Shown here piece by piece: positions 1 through 5,912 of a stretch of 10,562 bases of DNA (the first letter of the stretch is position 1; each line of letters opens with the position of its first letter). Source of the DNA: Spirochaeta sp. GTDB lineage: Bacteria > Spirochaetota > Spirochaetia > DSM-27196 > Alkalispirochaetaceae. The stretch spans positions 1 to 10,562 of the forward strand of contig JAQIBO010000100.1 of the NCBI GenBank assembly GCA_027859055.1. Direction: 5' to 3'. Under the pieces are notes generated by a model. The model ran no database searches. It was given only the letters and a program-made list of their open reading frames with translations, and had not been told where the DNA came from. The position numbers were made by a program, and so were the translations under genes.

Positions 1-777
1 GAGCTCACCAATTTCTTCCCCAAAGAGGACGCCGAGATTACCGACGTAAAACTGGAAGTCCGGAATATCTCTCTCGGGAAAAAATTCAAGAACGTCTCTT
101 TTGAAGTCAGAAAAGGTGAGATCCTCGGAATTTCCGGCCTCATGGGTTCCGGGCGAACCGAAGTGATCGAAAGCATTTTCGGCGTCTACCCCCCGGAGTC
201 GGGAGAAATTCTGGTAGACGGCCAGCCCGTCACAATTAACCAGCCCATGGACGCGATCAAACACGGTATGGGTCTTCTGACGGAGGATCGAAAGTTGTCG
301 GGGCTGTTCCTCCCCCTTTCGGTTCAAGACAACATGGTTGCGTCCAACATCGACACGTATGTGAAACGTACGGGGTTGGATTTCAAACGGATGGCTGTAG
401 ATTGCGAACATCAGCGGAGCGCGTTGAACGTGAAGACCCCCAGCCTGGACCAGATCGTGGTCAACCTGAGCGGTGGGAACCAGCAGAAAGTGTTGATCGC
501 CCGCTGGATGCTGACGGAGCCGGACCTTCTGATTCTCGATGAACCAACCCGGGGTATTGACGTTGGTGCCAAATCGGAGATCCATAAACTGATGACAAAA
601 CTGGCGCAGGCGGGCAAAGCGATCATCATGGTGTCGTCGGAGCTGCCGGAGATTCTCGGTATGAGCGACCGGATCGTGGTGATGCATGAAGGTGAAAAAG
701 CGGGCGAACTGACGCGCAGCGAGGCGACGCAAGAAAAAGTCCTGCAGCTTGCGTCTGGTGAAGCGCTCACCGTGTAA
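1..777 (+). CDS. Sugar ABC transporter ATP-binding protein, C-terminal half (5' end outside window)
   Basis: This is the second nucleotide-binding domain of a ribose/xylose/galactose-type (RbsA/XylG/MglA) ATPase, which powers sugar import at the inner face of the membrane. The frame is open from base 1, so the ATG at 142 is internal; 258 residues are visible, about half of the usual ~500. Numbered from base 1, a degenerate Walker A typical of the second domain (GLMGSGRTE, no lysine) is at about residues 46-54, the signature LSGGNQQKV at 156-164, and Walker B LLILDEPTRG just after. The tail SSELPEILGMSDRIVVMHEG has serine where ordinary ABC ATPases carry the switch histidine, which is normal for this second domain. 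The permease gene follows after 14 bases, so the two are co-transcribed. The periplasmic binding protein is not in the window. The family is certain; the sugar cannot be told. Confidence 0.95.
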   Translation, partial: ELTNFFPKEDAEITDVKLEVRNISLGKKFKNVSFEVRKGEILGISGLMGSGRTEVIESIFGVYPPESGEILVDGQPVTINQPMDAIKHGMGLLTEDRKLSGLFLPLSVQDNMVASNIDTYVKRTGLDFKRMAVDCEHQRSALNVKTPSLDQIVVNLSGGNQQKVLIARWMLTEPDLLILDEPTRGIDVGAKSEIHKLMTKLAQAGKAIIMVSSELPEILGMSDRIVVMHEGEKAGELTRSEATQEKVLQLASGEALTV

Positions 778-791
778 AGGAGGAAAAATCA

Positions 792-1811
792 ATGAGTAAT
801 GAAGCATCGGCGAGTGCCGGCACCAAAAAAACCGGATTCGATGTAAAAGCGTTTATCAGCAAGTGGGGCATCTTTCTCATCTTTATCGGGATGTGTATTG
901 TCATTGCGATCCTCACGATCGACAACGGCGTATCGATATTTCTGAAATTCAGAAATATCGTCAACGTACTGCGACAGTCATCGGTTATTGGAATTATCGC
1001 CCTGGGCGTGACGTTCGTCATAATCACCGGCGGGATCGACCTCTCCTCGGGATCGCTGGTCGCGATGATCGGAAGTATCGCCGCAATGGTTGCCCGGGAA
1101 GTGTATGGTCTGCCTATGTTCCTGGCAGTTGTTGTTGCCATTGCCCTGGGACTCCTTGCGGGTGGTATCAACGGGACGCTTACCGCGAAGTTCAAGATTC
1201 CACCGTTTATCGCAACTCTTGGTATGATGGTATCAGCGCGTGGCGTCGGATACCTTGTGACCAACGGGCGCCCGGTGGATAATCTGTCGGACAGTTTTCA
1301 GTTTCTCGGACAGGGAACTATCCTGAACTTTGGAAGGAACTTTTTTATTCCCATTCCGGTCCTGATATTTCTCGCGGCAATACTGCTCTCCCACTTTTTG
1401 CTTTCGAGCACCCGGTTCGGAAAGTACACCTCCGCGCTTGGCGGAAACGAGCAGGCGGCGTACATCTGTGGTGTCAATGTCGACCGTCACAAGATTATGG
1501 TTTACGCCTATGCCGGGTTTCTGACCAGTATCGCCGCGGTGGTTCTGACCTCCCGCGTGAGCGCCGGACAGCCCAGTGCGGGTATCATGTACGAGCTTGA
1601 CGCGATCGCCTCCGCCGTTATCGGTGGTACCAGCCTCCAGGGTGGTATCGGGACGATCGGTGGGACAGTGGTCGGAACGCTGATAATCGGTGTCATGAAT
1701 AACGGGCTCGACCTGCTCGGTGTCTCGTCGTACTGGCAGCAGATCATGAAAGGTGTGATCATCATCGTGGCCGTCATCATCGATACGATGCGTAACCGGG
1801 GAAAGAAATAG
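792..1811 (+). CDS. Sugar ABC transporter permease, RbsC-like
   Basis: This 339-residue integral membrane protein forms the channel of the importer whose ATPase lies just upstream (BPD_transp_2 family, ribose/xylose/galactose type; RbsC-like proteins are about 320-340 residues). A soluble N-terminus of about 26 residues precedes the first hydrophobic segment. Family landmarks are visible in order: GGIDLSSGS at about residues 80-88, a stretch beginning KIPPFIATLGMM near 134, an ALGGNEQAAYICG segment thought to face the ATPase, and a glycine-rich C-terminal part with AVIGGTSLQGGIGTIGGTVVG. The start is supported by AGGAGG at 778-783 just ahead of the ATG. A hairpin follows the stop. Substrate specificity normally rests in the binding protein, so the sugar cannot be named. 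Confidence 0.95.
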   Translation: MSNEASASAGTKKTGFDVKAFISKWGIFLIFIGMCIVIAILTIDNGVSIFLKFRNIVNVLRQSSVIGIIALGVTFVIITGGIDLSSGSLVAMIGSIAAMVAREVYGLPMFLAVVVAIALGLLAGGINGTLTAKFKIPPFIATLGMMVSARGVGYLVTNGRPVDNLSDSFQFLGQGTILNFGRNFFIPIPVLIFLAAILLSHFLLSSTRFGKYTSALGGNEQAAYICGVNVDRHKIMVYAYAGFLTSIAAVVLTSRVSAGQPSAGIMYELDAIASAVIGGTSLQGGIGTIGGTVVGTLIIGVMNNGLDLLGVSSYWQQIMKGVIIIVAVIIDTMRNRGKK

Positions 1812-1836
1812 CAGCGAAAGAACGAAGACGACGTCC

Positions 1837-1859
1837 GGTGGTGGCAACCTGCCGCCGCC
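1837..1859 (+). terminator. Possible weak terminator hairpin after the permease gene
   Basis: GGTGGTGGC at 1837-1845 can pair with GCCGCCGCC at 1851-1859 (nine pairs, two of them G-U in RNA) around a five-base loop. Two more pairs are possible below a one-base bulge. It begins 25 bases after the permease stop. There is no real U-tract after it, so it may be a weak or factor-assisted terminator or an mRNA-stabilising hairpin. Confidence 0.4.
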
Positions 1860-1878
1860 CGGCGTTGCGCGGTGCTGT

Positions 1879-1905
1879 TTGAACGTCAGTTCAACGGACG
1901 TTCAA
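1879..1905. promoter_or_regulatory. Perfect 9-bp inverted repeat, candidate operator of the GntR regulator
   Basis: TTGAACGTC at 1879-1887 and GACGTTCAA at 1897-1905 are exact reverse complements separated by nine bases. The spacer holds a further GTTCAAC, so GAAC/GTTC half-sites recur. The dyad lies 33 bases before the first possible start of the GntR-family gene and has no T-run after it, so an operator is likelier than a terminator. GntR/FCD dimers commonly bind such dyads next to their own gene; which protein binds here is inferred. No convincing -35/-10 pair was found beside it, though CATAAT at 1935-1940 could be a -10. Confidence 0.55.
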
Positions 1906-1938
1906 GGGTAGTATGCGCGCCTGAGAGATGGTGGCATA

Positions 1939-2712
1939 ATGATACACGGAGGAGTTGTGGATACCCATACCGACAACAATCTGCTCTCACAAACGCCGAT
2001 CTCCAAAAATACGATCGTCACCCAGGTTATGGCGCGGATCAAGGAGCTGATAGCCTCCGGCCGCTACAAGCCCGGCGACCGGCTTCCCACGGAGCAGGAG
2101 CTCGCCACGCTCTTTGGCGTGGGGCGCTCCTCGATCCGGGAAGCGATCAAGGTCTTTCAGCATCTGGGGGTGGTGGAATCCAAGGCGGCCAAGGGCACCT
2201 TTGTGCAGGACCGTGCCAACATATCCCTTGAGGCGATCACCTGGGCGCTGCTGCTTGGAAATGACGACATTCGCGACGTCTACGAACTCCGGGAAGCGAT
2301 CGAATCGATCTCCTTTCGGCGCGTCGCCGGTCGGCTGAAACGCCAGGAACCCGCCGGCGCAGAGACGGTCCAGCGCCTGCGCGCCGTCGTGGCAACTATG
2401 TATGAGGCCGCCGCGGCGGACGACCGGGAACAGATGGCGGAAGCGGACTACATGTTTCACCAGGTCATTATCGAAGGTGGAGATAACCTCCTCTTTCACG
2501 ATGTCTACCACACGCTGCAGGCGTTCATGAAAGACGTGATCATTCAGACCTATGAGAACATGGAAAGCATGATCGCCGTCGCCGAGGACCACGCGGACAT
2601 CGTCGACGTGCTTGAAACGAAGTCGGTTGAAGAGTCTGTTACCCGCCACTGGCAGCACTTCCGCCGGACGAGGCGCCTTCTCGGGCTACCGAAAAAGCAG
2701 AACGACGAATAA
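1939..2712 (+). CDS. GntR-family transcriptional regulator, FadR/FCD type
   Basis: This is a ligand-responsive DNA-binding repressor or activator of 257 residues, the normal size for the FCD group. The winged helix-turn-helix spans about residues 26-90, with the typical GRYKPGDRLPTEQELA and VGRSSIREAIKVFQ. The all-helical FCD ligand domain spans about 112-245. The residues expected to bind a metal in FCD domains appear at D170 and H174 (DYMFH), H218 and H237. ATG at 1939 has only a weak ribosome site, whereas GGAGGAG at 1948-1954 stands before an in-frame GTG at 1957. The true start may be 1957, giving 251 residues. The dehydrogenase gene begins 15 bases after the stop, so the regulator probably heads an operon with the next two genes and responds to a sugar-derived acid or a pathway intermediate. 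Confidence 0.93.
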   Translation: MIHGGVVDTHTDNNLLSQTPISKNTIVTQVMARIKELIASGRYKPGDRLPTEQELATLFGVGRSSIREAIKVFQHLGVVESKAAKGTFVQDRANISLEAITWALLLGNDDIRDVYELREAIESISFRRVAGRLKRQEPAGAETVQRLRAVVATMYEAAAADDREQMAEADYMFHQVIIEGGDNLLFHDVYHTLQAFMKDVIIQTYENMESMIAVAEDHADIVDVLETKSVEESVTRHWQHFRRTRRLLGLPKKQNDE

Positions 2713-2727
2713 TCAGGACGGATACCA

Positions 2728-3540
2728 ATGCAACACACAGATACCCGGGCAGCTATCACCGGTGGCACCCAGGGGCTTGGCTTCGCCGTCGCACAAAAAC
2801 TTCTGTTGGAAGGTGCGCAAGCGGTTGCCATCTGCGGCCGCAACGGGAAACGGGGCTCGCGGGCTGTTGATGAGCTGCGCGCCTACGGGATCTCTCTGCC
2901 GGAACGGGTGGGCCTTGCACCTGCGGAAATCTATTACCTCCAGGCTGACCTGGCCGACCCGGCCCAGGCGACAGGTTTTGTCGAGAAAGCGATCGAGAAG
3001 TTCGGGACGGTCAACGCCCTGGTCAACAACGCGGGCCTCCCGTCTCGGGGTGGCCTCCTGGACACCGATATTGAGACGTGGGACCGGCACATGGCGGTCA
3101 ACCTCCGCGCCCCGTTTCTGACGATGCAGGCGTTTGTCCGCAATTTGAAAGATCGCGGTAAACCCGGAACGATCGTCAACGTCTTGAGCATGGTGGTGCA
3201 CTGCGGCCAGTCCTACCTCACGCCGTATTCCACCGCCAAAGGTGGCCTGGCAACGCTCACCAGAAACGTGGCCAACTCGTTTGTGAAAGACAAGATTCGG
3301 TGCAACGGGGTGCTTACGGGCTGGATGGAAACCGCCGGAGAAGCGGAGATTCAGAAACGATACCACGGTGCCGGAGACGACTGGGCGGAGCAGGCAGGAA
3401 AGAACCTGCCGATGGGACAGCTGGTGCAGCCGGACCAGCTTGCGGGGCTGATCTCGTACATGCTCAGCCCGCAGTCGGGAGTGATGACCGGCTCCCTTGT
3501 TGATTACGATCAGGTGGTGGCCGGGGCGTACCCGGAATAA
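2728..3540 (+). CDS. SDR family NAD(P)-dependent oxidoreductase
   Basis: This is a classical short-chain dehydrogenase/reductase, a cytosolic Rossmann-fold enzyme that oxidises or reduces an alcohol or ketone group, here probably on a sugar, polyol or sugar acid. At 270 residues it fits the classical class (about 250-280). The cofactor loop TGGTQGLG is at residues 11-18, a D in QADLAD at 74, NNAG at 100-103, the structural N at 125, and the catalytic S154, Y167 and K171 (YSTAK). The residues after the second strand (CGRNGKRG) carry positive charge, which hints at NADP(H) preference; this is weak evidence. It lies 15 bases after the regulator and 11 bases before the isomerase, so all three are likely one transcript. 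The substrate is unknown; the neighbouring sugar transporter makes a carbohydrate likely. Confidence 0.92.
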   Translation: MQHTDTRAAITGGTQGLGFAVAQKLLLEGAQAVAICGRNGKRGSRAVDELRAYGISLPERVGLAPAEIYYLQADLADPAQATGFVEKAIEKFGTVNALVNNAGLPSRGGLLDTDIETWDRHMAVNLRAPFLTMQAFVRNLKDRGKPGTIVNVLSMVVHCGQSYLTPYSTAKGGLATLTRNVANSFVKDKIRCNGVLTGWMETAGEAEIQKRYHGAGDDWAEQAGKNLPMGQLVQPDQLAGLISYMLSPQSGVMTGSLVDYDQVVAGAYPE

Positions 3541-3551
3541 GGAGACAGAAT

Positions 3552-4376
3552 ATGAAATTGACGTTGCACGGACAGGTGACCCTGCACGGGAACATCCTTT
3601 CGGACGTGCGGATCGCGCGCGATGCGGGCTACGCCGCGTTGGAAGTTCACACGGACAAACTGGCGCGCTACCTTGAGGCGGGGCGCACCGCACGAGAGCT
3701 GAAGGATGCCCTCGACTCGTTCGGCATAGAAGCAGCCGCGATCGATATTATCGGCGGGATCGAAGTGACCGATCGCACCGGCCGGGATGAGCTTTTTGAG
3801 CGTACCCGTCGCCTCGTTGACGTCGCGGAGACGATCGGGGCGCCAACGATCCAGGTGAATCCCTTTTCCGCCCACGACGGCCTGTCCGTGGAAGAAAACA
3901 TCCGCCTCACCGCGATCAACCTCAAAGAGATCGCCGCGATCGGTGCAGAAAAAGGAATCCGGTTTCAGATAGAGGGGGCTGCGTGGACGCCGATCCATAC
4001 CCTCGACGCCTGCCTGCGGCTCATCAACGCCACCGGCGCCGACAACGTCGGCCTCGTTATCGACTACTGGCACTTCTGGGCGAGCCGCGGCGCCGAGCCG
4101 GCTGAGATCGCCCGGCTTGACCCGGCGCTCATCTACGGCGTGCACATGTGCGACGGCTACCGTCCCGCGGTCGGTGAGCCGTGGGTTGATGAGCGCGAGC
4201 TCCGCGGCGTTCTGCCGGGGGACGGAGAACTCCCCGTGGCCGAGTGGACCGACGCGATCAAGGCAACCGGCTTTGATGGGTACATCTCCGGAGAGTTTCT
4301 CAACTGGCAGCTCTGGGAGCGCGACCACCTTGAAGTGGCAACAGACATGCGCCGGCGGATGGAAGGGTATCTTTAG
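3552..4376 (+). CDS. Sugar phosphate isomerase/epimerase-like TIM-barrel protein
   Basis: This 274-residue protein belongs to the xylose-isomerase-like TIM-barrel family (AP_endonuc_2, PF01261), whose members isomerise, epimerise or dehydrate sugars and inositol derivatives using a divalent metal. The expected metal-site pattern is visible: E141 in FQIEGAAW, D171 and H174 in VIDYWHFW, H198 in YGVHMCDG and E248 in ISGEFLNW. The start has a good ribosome site (AAGGAGA at 3539-3545). It lies 11 bases after the dehydrogenase, and a dehydrogenase next to a TIM-barrel isomerase is a common pairing in catabolism of inositols, ketoses and rare sugars. Beyond the family, the reaction cannot be assigned. 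It is the last gene of the left arm. Confidence 0.9.
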   Translation: MKLTLHGQVTLHGNILSDVRIARDAGYAALEVHTDKLARYLEAGRTARELKDALDSFGIEAAAIDIIGGIEVTDRTGRDELFERTRRLVDVAETIGAPTIQVNPFSAHDGLSVEENIRLTAINLKEIAAIGAEKGIRFQIEGAAWTPIHTLDACLRLINATGADNVGLVIDYWHFWASRGAEPAEIARLDPALIYGVHMCDGYRPAVGEPWVDERELRGVLPGDGELPVAEWTDAIKATGFDGYISGEFLNWQLWERDHLEVATDMRRRMEGYL

Positions 4377-4396
4377 TACCTCGAACGGATAGCTGT

Positions 4397-4438
4397 CCCC
4401 ACGGGGCCGGTCGCGCGGGTCGCGCCGGTCACCCGGGG
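4397..4438. repeat. GC-rich structured spacer with three tandem 9-base units
   Basis: Between the convergent isomerase and PIN-toxin genes, GGTCGCGCG (4409-4417), GGTCGCGCC (4418-4426) and GGTCACCCG (4427-4435) follow head to tail. A small hairpin, GCGCG-GGT-CGCGC, is possible at 4413-4425, and CCCC/GGGG blocks flank it. The rest of the 81-base gap holds nothing recognised. It may slow polymerases coming from both sides, but without a T-tract it is not called a terminator. Confidence 0.35.
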
Positions 4439-4457
4439 CGGCATAATTACGTGGTAG

Positions 4458-4838
4458 CTACAAACGCCGCCACACCGCATGGCTGTAGTGATCCCGGATC
4501 GTTCCGTCCCGGGTACACAGACTCGCGTTGTAGCACAGCGCGTGGGCGGTAATCAGACGATCAAACGGGTCCCGCGTCCACGTCAGATGCGCCCCGATTT
4601 CCGCCGCCCGCGCCCACCCGGCGGTCTCAATCGACAGCTCCAGATCCCGTGTCAGCGCCCCGATGACGCCCTCAGGGTCATCAGTGAGCCGGCCAATCTC
4701 ATACAGAAACGACATCTCCAGCCGTGCCATCGGCGAAAGAAAGAGCTCCTCTCCGTCGATGATACGTTGCGTCGCCACGGGAATACGCGCGGGTTCCGCG
4801 TACAGCCACAGCGCCACATGAGTATCAAGAAAAAGCAT
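4458..4838 (-). CDS. Type II toxin, PIN-domain RNase (VapC-like)
   Basis: VapC-type toxins are Mg2+-dependent ribonucleases that block translation until neutralised by their antitoxin. This one has 126 residues, the usual size. The acidic PIN residues are D5 (FLDTH), E41 (RLEMSF), D90 and D93 (TRDPFDRLI) and D111 (TRDGTI). LDTHVALWL and RDPFDRLITAHAL are typical of PIN toxins paired with Phd/YefM-like antitoxins. The frame stays open farther upstream, but ATG at 4838 places the first aspartate at residue 5 as expected. This start overlaps the end of the antitoxin gene by 14 bases, the usual coupled layout. There is no strong Shine-Dalgarno site, so translation probably depends on the antitoxin cistron. 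Confidence 0.88.
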   Translation of the reverse strand: MLFLDTHVALWLYAEPARIPVATQRIIDGEELFLSPMARLEMSFLYEIGRLTDDPEGVIGALTRDLELSIETAGWARAAEIGAHLTWTRDPFDRLITAHALCYNASLCTRDGTIRDHYSHAVWRRL

Positions 4839-5055
4839 CCGCTGACCATTGTGAGGGGCTGAAACGGTCAAGACCGTCCCCGTCAACCAGAACCCCCGGC
4901 CGTTCCGGTAGCTCGGCAACGTTCAGCCGTCGGTGCAGCGGCGCAATCCGCAGCGTCCCGGACTTCCGTGGTATCGTGACCGCCTCCCCCGTCTCCAGAC
5001 ACCGGTCCAGCACCGTAAACAGATGACGTCGCAACTCACTTGATTTTATCGTCAT
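4825..5055 (-). CDS. Phd/YefM-like antitoxin of the first PIN toxin
   Basis: This 76-residue protein starts with MTIKSSELRRHLF and continues with a segment of the form LETGEAVTIPRKSGTLRIAP, the layout of Phd/YefM antitoxins: an N-terminal DNA-binding fold (about 1-45) and a C-terminal tail (about 55-76, with FSPSQW) that wraps the toxin. ATG at 5055 is chosen because GGGAGA lies 6 bases upstream and the family alignment begins here; a start at 5103 is possible but would put the coding region across the operator. The gene ends inside the start of the toxin gene. Antitoxin-toxin complexes of this type usually repress their own promoter, which fits the dyad just upstream. Sequence similarity is recognisable but not strong. 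Confidence 0.8.
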   Translation of the reverse strand: MTIKSSELRRHLFTVLDRCLETGEAVTIPRKSGTLRIAPLHRRLNVAELPERPGVLVDGDGLDRFSPSQWSADAFS

Positions 5056-5075
5056 GCGTATCTCCCGAGGCAAAG

Positions 5076-5102
5076 TGTACAACATTTTACGGAGATTGTA
5101 CA
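5076..5102 (-). promoter_or_regulatory. TGTACAA / TTGTACA dyad: candidate operator and -10 of the first TA pair
   Basis: TGTACAA (5076-5082) and TTGTACA (5096-5102) are exact inverted repeats with 13 bases between them, so their centres lie 20 bp apart, about two helical turns. Each contains the self-complementary TGTACA. On the minus strand TACAAT (5100-5095) makes a good -10 box inside the far half-site, which would let a bound antitoxin complex block transcription. No good -35 was seen. The site ends 20 bases before the antitoxin ATG. Confidence 0.6.
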
Positions 5103-5120
5103 TCTATCAGAATCAAAACC

Positions 5121-5135
5121 GAACACCGAGTGTTC
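5121..5135. promoter_or_regulatory. Perfect inverted repeat GAACAC-CGA-GTGTTC in the divergent TA gap
   Basis: Six-base arms at 5121-5126 and 5130-5135 flank CGA. The element lies between the two divergent TA operons, upstream of both. It may be an operator; the binding protein is unknown. Confidence 0.35.
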
Positions 5136-5152
5136 TGCGAAGCCGCCACGCA

Positions 5153-5184
5153 CCCCACCGCCCGCACCGGACCGCCTGGTGGGG
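5153..5184. promoter_or_regulatory. Inverted repeat CCCCACC / GGTGGGG in the divergent TA gap
   Basis: CCCCACC at 5153-5159 and GGTGGGG at 5178-5184 are exact reverse complements with an 18-base GC-rich interior. The right arm ends 12 bases before the predicted -35 of the rightward TA operon. It could be an operator, or a structure that insulates the two divergent promoters. Confidence 0.3.
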
Positions 5185-5196
5185 AGGCTATCGTCC

Positions 5197-5225
5197 TTGC
5201 CGCCCACGGCGCATACACGTATACT
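5197..5225 (+). promoter_or_regulatory. Predicted sigma70-type promoter of the second TA pair
   Basis: TTGCCG (5197-5202) and TATACT (5220-5225) are separated by 17 bases. Transcription would start near 5232, giving a leader of only about 13 bases that still holds AGGAG (5233-5237), 7 bases before the antitoxin ATG. A small dyad, ATAC-AC-GTAT (5213-5222), overlaps the -10 and may be part of the autoregulatory site. Confidence 0.5.
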
Positions 5226-5244
5226 GACTTACAGGAGTGACTGA

Positions 5245-5499
5245 ATGAGTCAAATAACGATCCGGGACCTCCCTGAAGAAGTAGAACGCGCAATCCGCGA
5301 GCGCGCCCGGGAACGCCACACAAGCCTGAACCGCGTCGTCACCGATTTAGTCGAAGAGGCGCTCGGGTTCTCCCAAAACCGGGCAAAACGGCGCGATCTC
5401 AGCGAGCTTGCCGGCACGTGGAGCGCGACCGAGGCAGATTCATTTGACACCCGCGTTGAGTCGATGCGGACGATTGACCCGGAGATCTGGCAGCAATGA
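5245..5499 (+). CDS. Ribbon-helix-helix antitoxin (FitA/VapB-like)
   Basis: This is an 84-residue antitoxin with an Arc-type ribbon-helix-helix at the N-terminus. The strand QITIRDLP (residues 3-10) is followed by two helices, EEVERAIRERARERH and SLNRVVTDLVEEALG, to about residue 41. The acidic, tryptophan-containing C-terminal half (about 45-84, ending PEIWQQ) is the expected toxin-binding part. The dimer should bind operator DNA and hold the PIN toxin inactive. AGGAG 7 bases before ATG supports the start. Its stop overlaps the toxin start in ATGA (5496-5499), the classic arrangement for translational coupling. It differs in fold from the antitoxin of the leftward pair, so the pairs are not recent duplicates. 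Confidence 0.88.
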   Translation: MSQITIRDLPEEVERAIRERARERHTSLNRVVTDLVEEALGFSQNRAKRRDLSELAGTWSATEADSFDTRVESMRTIDPEIWQQ

Positions 5500-5882
5500 C
5501 GATCTGCCTGGACACCAACGCCTATTCAGATTTCAAGCGCGGCGACGCGGAAACGGTGGCGGCCCTGGAGCGGGCGGCACGGATCGTCGTCCCGAGTGTC
5601 GTGCTTGGTGAGCTGTACGCGGGTTTTCATGGGGGGAGTCGAGAACGGCGCAATATTGAAGAACTTGACGCCTTTCTTGCTGTCCCGGGAGTCGCCGTAG
5701 AGGATGTAACCAGCGCTATCGCGCGCCAATACGGTCTGCTAGTCAACGAGCTGCGCATCAGGGGCACACCGATACCAACCAACGACATCTGGATCGCCGC
5801 AACGGCGCTTCATACCGGGGCGGAACTCGTAACACGGGATGAGCATTTTGACGCCGTCCCGCTTCTGACGCTGTATCGGTAG
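5496..5882 (+). CDS. Type II toxin, PIN-domain RNase (VapC-like), second pair
   Basis: This 128-residue PIN-domain ribonuclease has the acidic residues at D6 (CLDTN), E39 (VLGELYAGF), D97 (TNDIWIAA) and D115 (VTRDEHF), with D119 close by. LGELYAGFHGG and PIPTNDIWIAA are strong VapC hallmarks. It starts at ATG 5496, overlapping the antitoxin stop by 4 bases. It ends 30 bases before the convergent stop of the DUF4143 gene, with no terminator in between. By family it would cleave tRNA or rRNA when free of antitoxin; the target cannot be read from sequence. All catalytic residues are present, so the pair is probably functional. Confidence 0.92.
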   Translation: MTICLDTNAYSDFKRGDAETVAALERAARIVVPSVVLGELYAGFHGGSRERRNIEELDAFLAVPGVAVEDVTSAIARQYGLLVNELRIRGTPIPTNDIWIAATALHTGAELVTRDEHFDAVPLLTLYR

Positions 5883-5912
5883 GCGTATGGGATCACCAGG
5901 ACCGTTAACTAC

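Noticed and set aside
1..6. GAGCTC (SacI site) at the very start, considered as a sign of a cloning junction
   Set aside because: The reading frame runs through it naturally and nothing else suggests vector sequence.
1879..1905. The 9-bp dyad considered as an intrinsic terminator
   Set aside because: The stem is AT-balanced with no T-tract behind it, and a better hairpin for that role lies at 1837-1859.
1987..2658. Minus-strand open frame opposite the GntR gene
   Set aside because: Mirror of a well-supported regulator with no start signal or motifs of its own.
2713..3693. Long open frame (326 codons) on the minus strand opposite the dehydrogenase and isomerase genes
   Set aside because: It is antisense to a clear SDR gene, has no family motifs and is arginine/proline-rich, as expected for shadow frames in GC-rich DNA.
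3510..4328. Minus-strand open frame of 272 codons opposite the TIM-barrel gene
   Set aside because: The plus strand carries the metal-site motifs and a good ribosome site; the antisense product resembles nothing known to me.
5121..5135. GAACAC-CGA-GTGTTC considered as an SOS (LexA) box
   Set aside because: The GAAC/GTTC spacing is seven bases, whereas the Gram-positive-type LexA box needs four, and it lacks the CTG-N10-CAG form too.
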